Assembly (NCBI RefSeq): GCF_009727055.1
Contig: NC_052356.1
Location: 6,051,629 to 6,115,628 of the forward strand
Direction: 5' to 3'
Length of the DNA: 64,000 nucleotides
Source of the DNA: Benincasa hispida
Taxonomy: Eukaryota; Streptophyta; Magnoliopsida; Cucurbitales; Cucurbitaceae
Of the stretch, positions 24,635 to 34,928 are shown piece after piece (position 1 is the stretch's first letter; every line of letters starts with the position of its first letter). The notes beneath the pieces are model-generated. The model was not told where the DNA came from. It saw only the letters and a program-made list of their open reading frames with translations, and did no database searches. Made by a program: the position numbers and the translations under genes.

Positions 24635-24874
24635 TTGCAGATTTGCGGCATTGTTTTCCTTATGTCTTGTGCAGAGGTTTCTTTTCACTCTGAGATTATT
24701 TTGAAAGCTGCACCATATATATTGTTTGTGCAATTTGTGTTTAGGGTTAACGCTTTCAACTATAATCCACTGTATGGAAGAGGATTGAAAAAGTTTTCAT
24801 CTAATATGCTAGCTGCTAGAGAAGTTGTATTAGCCTTGCCATTGAGGTGCGTTGTTGATGGTCATATAGACTAG
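24635..24874 (+). other. Exon-like open stretch of unknown origin
   Basis: An open stretch of 79 codons follows a plausible 3' splice acceptor (TTTATTGCAG ending at 24640). The part after about 24700 reads smoothly as protein (for example NYNPLYGRGLKKFSSNMLAA, then REVVLALPLRC), more like a real exon than random AT-rich sequence. I do not recognise the family, and no partner exons are evident nearby. It may be a captured or relict gene fragment, or part of an unrecognised retroelement. No ATG-initiated gene is supported. Confidence 0.3.
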
Positions 24875-25266
24875 GTTGAAATGTTCTCTACTTGTTGTTT
24901 TACTCGTGAGTGTTGAAGAGATCATAGTACTTAAGTTTTGATGGCTACCGAAGAGTGTTGAGTTCTCCCATGGATCAAATGAAGTTTTGTTCTTACCTCA
25001 ATTCTATAGAATATGGCAGCACATGCCGAATCCATAGAGAATCGTTCGTTTTTTCAATTCAAATATTCAATTTCTCAAGGTAATGTAACCAAAAGGGGTG
25101 TGTGTTTGTTGTTTGTAAGAAAGTAAAAAGTGCATGAAAATTAAACTTAGCGATGAAATTAAATGTGTGAATAATGTAATGATGGAAATAGTGAGAATTG
25201 TTCTTATGATTGAGGGGATTGAAAAGCACTTGCTTCTTATTGAGAATTATTTTTATTAGATTTGAT
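24875..25266. other. Spacer before gypsy LTR, no gene seen
   Basis: AT-rich sequence without coding features or clear repeats. It precedes the approximate start of the gypsy LTR at 25267. Confidence 0.5.
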
Positions 25267-26400
25267 GTGATTGTTAGTGTTTTTTTAGAGAATTATCAAG
25301 AAAACGAGTATTAGAGGTCAAAAGAAACAAATTGGAGCCAAATCTTCAATGAAAAAGTGAAGAACAACTCAAGTTGTCAAGACATAGGATAGTACCGCGA
25401 CGCTGATCCTAACACTTAAACTAGAGACATAGGTACTTAATGTCGCAACACATGGCATAATGTTGCGGTACTGTAGCAAGAAGGCATCTTCAAGGATTTC
25501 AACATGGCAATGCTGCGGTACTAGTTCAATTTAGGAAAAAAAAAATTACAAGTTTAGAAAATTATTCTCTATAAATTCTCGGGCAATTCAGTAACCTCAA
25601 ACACGAAATTCTAGAGCCCTAAAGTGTGTTTATGTTGTAAAAGAGAGTAGAAAGTGTGAGGGATTTATTTTTGAGGCCATTTGAGTTTCCTAGGTGAAGA
25701 TCAAGGTGTTCTTGGAGGATTCACAAGACGATGGAAGCTTCAATAGTAGTTCTTCTTTGTTTCCCTTGATCTCTTTACTATTTATGCTTGCAAATTTGTA
25801 TGAGAATATGTATTTGAAAACTACGAGTGACTAAGCTCTCTTGCTTTAGGGTGTTGGTGAATTATGAATTTAAGTTGATTGCTTAGGATTTTCATGGGTA
25901 TTATAGAATGATATGTTTTGTAGTGTTAGCATGTTTATGTTCTTGTTGATTGATCATCAATACATGTTAGGTTAAAGATATAATTGAGAGATTGTATGTT
26001 TAGCTGGAACTCTAAAATTTTAATCTTTTTTAATTTATCAAGAGAATAATTAAGTTAATAAAGAAAGTTGCTAATGACATTGCTTAGTGTCATGTTTCTA
26101 GACTTATGCATATTATTTACATGAAATTCCATGAAAACTTGAGCATGACTTATGAAGTAATTGATGAAATCAACACCCTATAACTTTTTTATCTATGAAA
26201 TTTTCACTTTTGTTTTCTAATTTTATTTTTGTTTTAAAAATTCAAAAACTCAAACTCAATTTCCAATCTTTATGTAAAATTGACACGATTCTAAATTAGA
26301 TAATCGAAACAGTGAATTTGATCCTTGAGGATGATACTCGGCCTCTCATGCCATTTGAATTTACTATAACTTGACCATGTGCGCTTGTATGCTCGCATCA
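25267..26400 (+). mobile_element. Ty3/gypsy LTR (family A, copy 1)
   Basis: The right end is fixed by CA at 26399-26400, immediately followed by AGTTTTTGGCACCATTGTCG, a degenerate form of the tRNA-type primer-binding site usual in Athila/Tat-like plant gypsy elements. The left end (TGTTAGTGTTT near 25267) is an estimate. The segment contains the 'tgttgcggtac' motifs and the late-LTR phrase GATGATACTCGG also recognisable in the family A copy at about 50490-51853. No protein is encoded. Confidence 0.65.
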
Positions 26401-26425
26401 AGTTTTTGGCACCATTGTCGACGAT
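26401..26425 (+). other. Degenerate primer-binding site of gypsy family A
   Basis: TTTTTGGCACCATTGTCGAC corresponds to the TGGCGCCGTTGCCGGGGA-type site of plant gypsy elements, with several substitutions. It lies directly after the LTR's terminal CA. Confidence 0.6.
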
Positions 26426-26625
26426 CAAAATTAACGATTTTATTTAATATTTCAAGAATTGTAGATATTAGAGAATAAGGTGTATTTTATTTGTTTGAAA
26501 AATTGGTTGGAATTACTTTTGTGCATGCCCCGTGATAAATACTCTAATTTTTTACCTTTTGATCATGAGATTGAACATACTTTAAGAAAAAAAATCTAAC
26601 GAATAAATAAGAAACAAGAGGAGAG

Positions 26626-27024
26626 ATGGTTGAAGAAGCGGAAAAGGTAATACGAGATTATTTCAAACCATCCCTCCGACAACTTAACCTAGAATAGTAC
26701 ATGCTCCTATTAATGTGTGATTTTGAATTGAAGTTGGAGTTGATCCAAATGGTGAGGGAGAATGCTTTCAAAGGACGTCCTACTGAGGATCCACACAAAC
26801 GTATTAGCTCCTCCATCGAAACCTATGGCATGGTAAAAATTAATAGAGTAACCAATGATGCTCTAAAATTAAGATTGTTTCCTTTTTCATTGTAGGACCG
26901 CACAAAGAATTGGCTAGAAACAATCCCCTTTGATAGCATCACAATGTGGGACAAGCTAGAACAAGTATTATTGAACAAATATTTCCCACTTATTAAGACT
27001 ACCATGAAAGGATACACGAGTACC
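26626..27024 (+). pseudogene. Ty3/gypsy gag remnant (family A, copy 1)
   Basis: From ATG 26626 the frame reads MVEEAEKVIRDYF, then the retrotransposon gag core FELKLELIQMVRENAFKGRP, TEDPHKRISS, INRVTNDALKLRLFPFSL and NWLETIPFDSITMWDKLEQV. In-frame TAG codons interrupt it near 26695 and 26893. The frame runs to about 27024, where the minus-strand copia LTR starts, so capsid C-terminus, zinc knuckle and pol are missing. Gag would form the virus-like particle. Confidence 0.75.
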
Positions 27025-28700
27025 TGTTGCGAAAGTGATCGCATCCTAAATCTAATTAAGCATATTTCTGTGTAGAAATTCTAAAAGAAGAAAAATATAA
27101 AAGACGGAAACAAGATATACAAGATCTATTAGGCATATTTTTGTATAGAAATTAAGTAGGAAAAAGAGATTCAAAAGTCATATACCCTTGAAGACTAATC
27201 TCTTCTCAATTCCTCTTCGGAACTCGAACACAACGAACGCTTTGATTGAAAAAACGTAGCAATTAATCGAACACCACCACGTAGAAACCTTATTATTCTC
27301 GGAGTAGAAAATCGATGAGAGTTGTGGACTTCATGATTAATTTGGAGAAAGGACTTGAAGGAAGTAATTTGAGAGAACAAGACAATATCAAAAGCACCCG
27401 AAATCTACACACTTTGGGTATATTTATAAGTGGGCAAGAGGAAGATGAAAGAACAAATCCATTCATTTTCCATATGCCAATTAATAAGAAAATATGAAGA
27501 GAAAAATTTATTTAAAACCAATTCTCTAATTAAAAAAATATTTAATTAAGCAAAAAACTAATTTTCTTTAATTAATAAATATACATAAACTATCAAATTC
27601 ATCCATCTTCTATATGCCAACTAATGAAAGAATATGAAGAGCAAATGTTATTTAAAACCAATTCTCTAATTAAAAAATATTTAATTAAACAAAAAAACTA
27701 AATTTTCTTTAATTAATATATATATACATAAATTAACTAATTTAATATATAGTTAATATATATATAAAGAACAAAACACATTCTCTCATTTAACCAACAT
27801 TATTTAATGGATCAAATTCATATTAATATTTGAATCATATTTAAACAATTATTTTTCTTTCAAATAAATCTTTATATTATAAAGTATCATATACATTATA
27901 TTATATCTCATAATTATATCTTATATAATCAATTTTCTTTATTAATTTGAACAATTCAAATTAATCTAAATTAATTCAATTCTCACTTATCTCAAATGAG
28001 CTAACGAGGGGACTTTATGGACTTATAGTTTGAAGCTCCAATGGTACTCGATTAATTAATCAAACTCTTTGATTAAGTTAACCAACTTTCATTAACTGTT
28101 GATCACTCCAAAGACCAACAACTGCACTCTTTACACTATAGATATATTTTTGTGTCCATTGGATATAACCAGTCAACAGTACAATGACACTTCATAAATT
28201 GCTCGTAAGTACAGCTAGACCATAATTACCGTTTTGCCCCATGTAGTTATATCTAATTCCTTAAGTACCATTGACCCTTCTAATGAACAATATGTTATAG
28301 TCCAACTACAACCTTACCCTTCTTGGGTCAAAAGAAGGTGTGACACCACATTGTTCAAGCCTCAGAATCAACCCTTAAGGGAGCAATTTCTCTTCTTTCT
28401 CTAACTACAGAGAATAAGTGAATTCTTTCCTATGTAGTTGTGTTCTCAGTTTCCCAATCAGACGAATCCTCAAAATGGTAGGCATATTAAGTCAGCGAAC
28501 CGACCACTCTCACCCATGCAAATCAAAGGACCCCCTTCATAGTAGGAGTTCACAACTTACTCAGGATTCTAGTCAAGTCACCTATGGTCATCCGGTGAAA
28601 TGTAAGTCTCTTCTAACAATGGTGTTATATAGAGAGACTATTCATGTAGTTGTTCGATCTTATACAAACTCTTTGTATAATATACCTCTACTCACATGTT
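27025..28700 (-). mobile_element. Copia LTR, minus strand, head truncated
   Basis: The plus-strand left edge TGTTGCGAAAGTGATCGCAT at 27025 abuts gypsy gag directly, with no primer-binding site, so it is a solo or 3' LTR. Its body matches the long copia LTR family (for example GTGTCCATTGGATATAACCA at 28153 and CGTAAGTACAGCTAGACCAT). The head that should end in CCCAACA is missing. It stops at about 28700, where a plus-strand LTR begins. Confidence 0.7.
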
Positions 28701-28702
28701 TT

Positions 28703-29855
28703 TGTTGGGTTTTATGTCCTAAAATTCGTGGTTTGTAAAAAATAAGCTTATTCTGTTAATCAATATAGATGTTATTGAAGTTTTACTTAATAAAGTTGTT
28801 ATTGAATGTATGAATTGCTCATTTCATTTTAGAAAGAACCTAAATCCAATAAACTAAGATCCATGACTATTACATGAGTACTTGGACTTTATATAGAGGC
28901 ATAAGAGTAGATCAAGTTTGAGTAGATAGCCAAAATGGTCTACGGATAAGGCTGGATACTTTATTCTAGGGATATTATCAGATGCGACCCACTTTGTAGA
29001 TGTCACAATTGTTGTAAAGTGCTACAAACGATGTGATTCTGATTCGTTCATGTGGAGACATGTGAATGGGGGTGTCCTATGAAAAGAGTTTGTATAAGAC
29101 CGGACCAAAAAATAAGTCACTCTTACTTTATAACGCTGTTTTCTGTTTAAGACTGACTATTTCAAAGCGATGATATAGGTAATCTCGAATCGTTGGAGCC
29201 CATGATCTGTAGGTCCCCTAGGTCCCCCTACTAGCTCATAAACGGACTAAATCTTATAATAGCGTAATGCGTAAATTTGAAGCGTTCAAATACGAACTAA
29301 GAGAGTCGGTAATTATATACGACATATGAAACGTTTAATTATCGAATTAAACGAAATTGGAGAATTGGATAATATTTAAATTTGATTAAATGTTAAGTAT
29401 ATGAATAGAAATTTATGATTATGGAATTAGTGTTTTTAATTGATTCATGATTATGGAATTGGTGTTTTTCAATTTAGTTAATTTGCTAATTAATTTAATT
29501 AATTAATTAATTACAATTAATTTTATCTAAAATTAATTATTAGAATTAATTTTTTTACTTTAGTTAAAATACTAATTATTGAATTAGTATTTATGAAAAC
29601 TAAATTCTATTTCTTTGAAATTTGATATTTCAAAATCATTTTGAATTTTAAATGGAAAATTCAATAAAATTGAAGAAAGAGAGGAAGTGGGTTTTTCCAA
29701 CCCTTTCCATTCACAATTCCACAAATCTTTTTGAGAGATTGGTGTCAAATTCTCAAGATTTAGAGTTGCATGTATTTGTTAAAAAAAAGAACTCAATTTT
29801 TTGAGTAGAGACGGACATGCAATTTTGAAAATTTCTGGGTTTATGATGAAGAAGG
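28703..29855 (+). mobile_element. Copia LTR, plus strand, shortened
   Basis: It starts TGTTGGGTTTTATGTCC at 28703, which is the family's LTR head, and runs through familiar phrases (GACCGGACCAAAAAAT near 29099, GGAGCCCATGATCTGTAGGT near 29198). The middle 600 bp or so of a full-length copy is missing between about 29190 and 29200. The tail is replaced by another LTR head at about 29856. Confidence 0.65.
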
Positions 29856-31766
29856 TATTGGGGTTGATGCCCTAAATCTCGTAGGTTCCTATAGTTTGTA
29901 AACATTGTATGAACAAACTCATTTTGTATTTAATAAAATATATGATATTTTATTCTTTGTCTATAAAATATGTGATATTATAGTTGCATTAACCACAAAC
30001 CAATAAACTAACATCTAAGGTTATCTTTGTAACTTAAACATGTATGTGGAGACATACGAGTGAATCATGTTTAAGTGATAAACTAAATGGTCTATAGTAG
30101 ATGGATAAGGCTGAGTACCTTATCCTGATATCCTGATGATACGAGTATGACCCGCTTTGTAGGTTTTACAATTGTTGTAAAATACTATAAATGATATGAT
30201 CCTGATCACGGGGATATTCTAGACGAAGGAGTTTGTATAAGATCGGACACAAAATGTTTAGTTCATTATATAACACCGTTCATAATAGATACTTACATTT
30301 CACCAGGTTGACCATAGGTCCTACCTATGAGGGCGGTCCTTTGATTTGTATGGGTGAGAGTGGCCAAATCGCCGACTCAACAAGCTTACCATTGGGGATT
30401 CGTCTGATTGGGGAGCTGGGAATACAACTACACAAGGTGGAATTCATTCCTTTCCCAAAGTAGGGAAAAGTAGATAAATTTCTCCCTTAAAGACTGATTC
30501 CAGGTCTTGAACAATGTGGCGGCACACCCTCTCCTGGCCCAGAGGGGCTTAGTCATAGTGAGACTATGATCTATTGTTCATTAGAGAGATCAATAGTACT
30601 TAACGAGTTAGATGTAACTACAGGGGCAAAATGGTTATTTGGCCTAGCTGTACTTACGAGCAATTTGTGAAAGGTCATCGTACTGTTGATTTGTCCAATG
30701 GACACATAAATATATCTGTAGTGCGAAAAGTGCAGCTGTCGGTCTTTAGTGGAGTGTCCGACAGTTAACGTATGGTGAATAATGTAATTAAAGAGTTTAA
30801 TTAATTATTCATGTACCGTTGGAGCTTCAAGCTACAGGTCCACGAGGTCCCCTTGGTAGCTCAAAATGATTTAGTTGAGAATCAGTTTTTGGATTAATTT
30901 GAATTGTTCAAATTAATAGAGGGATTTAATTACATATGATATAATTGTCATAATGTATTTGATACATTATAGCTTAATGGGAGGAAATAAATATTTGAAT
31001 GAGATTCAAATATATTTTCTATGAATGGGATTTTAGCTGTTAAATTTATATAAATGAGATTTATATTAAATGCCATATAATAGATAAAAGAAACTATAGT
31101 TTATATTGTATGTGATACAATATTAAAACTATAGGTTATATGTTATATTTGATATAACATATAATTTAATATAAATATAATATGATAAGTTAGTTATCAT
31201 ATTTATTTATATTATATTATTATTATTTGAATAATAAGGAAGAGAGTCAACTCCCTTCTCTATCTTTTCTTCATCCATTTTAGTGGGTGGTTATGTTTTT
31301 TATGGCAAGAGAAATAAAAGAAAAATAGTTTTTCTTTCTCTATTACTGTACGATTGCGATAAAAAGATTGAGAGTGTAGTTACAGAAAAAGTTCTGTGAG
31401 TCTGTCTTGAGAGTTTTCAATCTTCCTCCTCAACCTAAATTTTCCCTCTAAACTAAAATAGTCAAAGCCTACTACGCCTGGGTTCTCACCCTGAGAATAC
31501 CAAGGTAGCATTGTGATTGTGTCCAGGTTTTGGTTCGAGAATTTCTTGGAGAAAGTCTTCAAGTGTACGTGACTGTACGAGGGAGGAAAACACAAAGAAA
31601 GGTTCTTCAAAGGTGAAATTCTTGAAACATTTTTTTCTTGAAAAGCTGATGTAGTTTAATTTAAATGCATATCTATCTGTATGTTACTGTAAACTTAGTA
31701 TTTGATAATTAATGTAATTTGGTTGATCCACTTTCGCTTGAGGTTCTCTTCACTAGAGTTTCTTCA
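29856..31766 (+). mobile_element. Copia LTR, plus strand, full length, with primer-binding site
   Basis: The head TATTGGGGTTGATGCCC (the canonical TG is altered to TA) begins near 29856. The end TTCTTCA at 31766 is followed at once by TTGGTATCAGAGCCAGG (31768-31784), the initiator tRNA-Met primer-binding site. The length of about 1,911 bp agrees with the other complete copies (1,912 and 2,004 bp). It should be a 5' LTR; its internal region follows but is heavily rearranged. Confidence 0.85.
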
Positions 31767-31767
31767 A

Positions 31768-31784
31768 TTGGTATCAGAGCCAGG
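31768..31784 (+). other. Primer-binding site (initiator tRNA-Met)
   Basis: TTGGTATCAGAGCCAGG is a near-perfect plant copia primer-binding site one base after the LTR's terminal CA. Confidence 0.9.
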
Positions 31785-32115
31785 TTGTTGGTTTTTTATT
31801 CCAAATTCCATTTTTGTATTGAATCGTTTACAGTACTGGTGGGTTTTATAATCTGCATTCTGTTTATGTGATAAATTTTTGTGGATGGCTTTGTTGATGG
31901 ATGTTTTGGGATAGAACTCTCAGTTTAAGGCATTCTTTAAATTTACAAAGTTGGTTTGTAAGGGCTCGTTTTTGGGCATTATTATTGCAATTGAATCTGT
32001 AAATTTGTTAGTTTTGAGTCACACATGGTGTTCTAGAGGCTTCAAAGAAGAGTTGTAGATCGGTGTTTCAATGGAGAAGACGAAATAGGGGTTTCGAATC
32101 GTGTAGCTAGAGCTA
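31785..32115 (+). mobile_element. Copia 5' leader
   Basis: Non-coding sequence between the primer-binding site and an inverted pol fragment. It ends with a CTAAACGATCAGGTAGC phrase of the same motif type seen at 900-1190. No gag start is recognisable before the rearrangement. Confidence 0.5.
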
Positions 32116-32787
32116 AACGATCAGGTAGCTTTTGTATGTTTTCTACGTTTGTGACTCCTTGGTTTTTTTGTGACTCATTGGTTCTTTTGAGTTGGCAACA
32201 ACACCACTATTGTTACAATATAGTGTGATAGATAGGTGCATATTTGGAAATACTTCCAAGTCAGCCAAGAATTTGCATAGCCATACTGCTTCGTTATCGG
32301 CTTTACATGCAGCTATGTATTCTGCTTCCATCGTGGAGTCAGCAATATAACTTTGCTTAATGCTTCTTCAAACTATAGCTCCTCCATTAAGAGTGAAAAC
32401 TGATCCCGAAGTAGATTTTCTGGAATCTACATCAGTCTGTAAATTAGAATCAGTGTATCTAGTAAGGATCAAATCCTTAGGTCCATATACAAGCATGTAG
32501 TCCCTCATTCTCCTTAGATACTTAAGGATGGTTTTGACAGTAGTTCAATGACTGTGTCCTGGATTGGACTGGAACCTGCTGATGATTTCAACTTCAAAGC
32601 ATATGTCAAGACGTGTACATAACATTGCGTACATCAAAATCCCAACTGTAGATGCACATGGAATTCTTGTCATTTCTTCAATATCTTGAGGTGTCTTAGG
32701 ACACTGTTCATTTGACAAATAAATTCCATGTGTAAAAGGTAACATACATTTTTTGGAATTTTGCATATTATATCTTGACAATATCAA
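32116..32787 (-). pseudogene. Copia reverse transcriptase C-terminus and RNase H, inverted fragment
   Basis: Reading leftward, the minus strand encodes LSRYNMQNSKKCMLPFTHGI, then PKTPQDIEEMTRIPCAST, MYAMLCTRLDICFEV and, after a break, STMEAEYIAACKADNEAVWL, KFLADLEVFPNMHLSITLYC and NNSGVVANSKEP. This is the same copia family as the element at 42552-50421. RNase H acidic residues are partly preserved but frameshifts and stops are present. It is in the opposite orientation to the 5' LTR on its left and the gag fragment on its right. Confidence 0.85.
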
Positions 32788-32872
32788 GAGGTAGACAACC
32801 TGTCAAGGTTGACAAGGGAAAATGTTTCCATTGCAACCAAGATGGACACTAGAAGAGGAATTACCCCAGATA
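32788..32872 (+). pseudogene. Copia gag zinc-knuckle fragment
   Basis: The plus strand encodes SRGRQPVKVDKGKCFHCNQD followed by GH, a stop, and KRNY. This is a CCHC nucleic-acid-binding knuckle (C-X2-C-X4-H) whose last Cys is changed to Tyr. It is only about 28 codons, cut on both sides. Confidence 0.75.
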
Positions 32873-33280
32873 TTTGGATCCCATAATCCAATCTAGGATC
32901 CTAGAGAATAGTAGAGAATATCAAGTGGTGGTCTTCAATATTTTGGAATGAAGATTCAAGCTGAATTCGAAGATTGAAGAGTTCTTCAAAGGTATATCTT
33001 CAAAAACTTATTTTAGTTTATGAACATTCTTGCTTAGTTGTTAAAATTTATTGAATTAGAATGCTTAATGATTATGTTTACTGTGCCTAATTGTAGGCTA
33101 ACTCCAATAGTTTTCACATAAATGATCAGGATCAGATCATTTGTAGCACATTACAATAATTGCAACAACTAAAAAGTGGACCGTATTCATGGTTTCACCA
33201 AGATAAGGTACCCAATCTTATCTATTTACTATAAACCATTTCAATTATCACTTAAATATGATCCACTTGTACGTCTATAC
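32873..33280. mobile_element. Patchwork of copia LTR fragments
   Basis: The left part (to about 33120) resembles the extreme 3' part of a plus-strand LTR. The right part (about 33121-33280, with AATGATCAGGATCAGATCAT) is a minus-strand LTR head piece like 2252-2420. Junctions are approximate. No coding content. Confidence 0.5.
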
Positions 33281-33924
33281 TGTTAGGTTCTATGTCTTAA
33301 AACTCATGGTTTATAAACATTAAATATATTCTATTTTACAATAAAGATGCTATTGAGGTTAATTTAGTAAACATGTTATTGAATATGTGAATTGCATCTT
33401 TTAACCCTAAATATAATAAACTAAGAACCCTTGGTTATAGCATGAATACTTAAAATTTATGTGGAAACATAAAAGTGGATCAAATTCGAGTAATAGCCAA
33501 AATAGTTTATAGTATAGTAATAAAGTTGGGTACCTAAACCTGAGGACACTATGGATGCGGTCCACTTTATATTTGATACAAACGACATGATCCTGAATCG
33601 TTCATGTAGATACATACAAGTAGGGGTGTCCTTTGCAATGAGTTTGTATAAGACCGGACCACAAAATAGTCACTTTTACTTTATAACGCCTTTACTATTA
33701 AGACTGACTATTTCAATTTGATGACCTAGGTAACTCGATCTTAATCTCGAGCTAACTATGAACTCATGTTTATTTGGGATTATCCTTTAATCTGCATGGG
33801 TGAGAGTGACTTAACATCGCCGCCTCAATAAGCCGCCCATTTTAGAGGTAAGACCGGGTAGATAGTTGGGGGGCATAGTCCTACAAGATGGAGCTCACTT
33901 CTACTCGATTCCAGGGATAGTAGA

Positions 33925-34080
33925 CACTAGAAGAATTTTTGTCTTCAATGTCGGTTGCAATCGACAAGGTCTTCAATGAAATTTCCTACCGACATTAAAA
34001 GGCTTCAATGTCGGTTGCAACCGACATTAAAACCCTTTAATGTCAGTTGCAACTGAAGACTTTTTTCAAATGAAACCTTC
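33925..34080 (+). repeat. Left subterminal palindrome repeats of the CACTA element
   Basis: The motif CTTCAATGTCGGTTGCAA, often followed by its inverted half CCGACATTAAAA, recurs about three times here (near 33942, 33978-33996 and 34000-34030), with a diverged copy AATGTCAGTTGCAACTGAAG after that. Pairs of opposite half-sites form imperfect hairpins. In this superfamily subterminal repeats bind the element's regulatory protein. Confidence 0.8.
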
Positions 34081-34928
34081 TTAACCAACATTGAAGTCCA
34101 GAATCTGTCCATTTTTTTAAAATTCCGTTGCCGAATCCATTTTTTTGGTCAAGTAGTTAAAAACAACATTATATGTCTCGTGTTAGGTCAAGAAATGTCC
34201 TTCATTATTTTATATTAAAAAGTATAAAAAAATTTGCATGACAAGCCATCAATATTTGTCTTCCACCTATGAATTTATCCACAAACAAGAATTAATATTT
34301 CCAATCCATTACATATACTCATCAAAATATGAAATAAACACACTAATCACCAACATTTGCATAACAATACTTGACTTTCATAGAATACTTACACCAAGCC
34401 ATCATTTCTCTCATTTACAAATATCAATTAGTATTAATTCCATGAATACTTAACACCAAATACCCCATGAACACAAAAAATATTATACATAAATCTTCCA
34501 ATAATAAACAGATCATGGTTAGATAAATTTGCATTCATTCTAAGCTAGCATTTACATTCTATTGAGACAAAAAACAAGAATTACATCCTTACACAAATCG
34601 GCCAACAAAACTTGCCCATTGGGTTCGAATTACGTTAATCTCTCCTTGGGTATATGCATTTTTTGTATTAAACTACAAAGAGGAAAAAAAAAGATAAATT
34701 CAACATAAGTTTACGTCTATTTATTAAATTAAAGCTAGTACTATAATAATTTACGTACGAGGCTAGTAATGAGAGTAGTAGGATTATACACTATTTCGTT
34801 TATATACTTTTACACATAGTACCCGCATCCTACATAATCTAATTAACGAGGGCACTACATATAAAAAAGTTGAAAACAATTATTCTTATGTTCGAATGAA
34901 CATAAATTGTTAAAAAATGAATGCAAAT

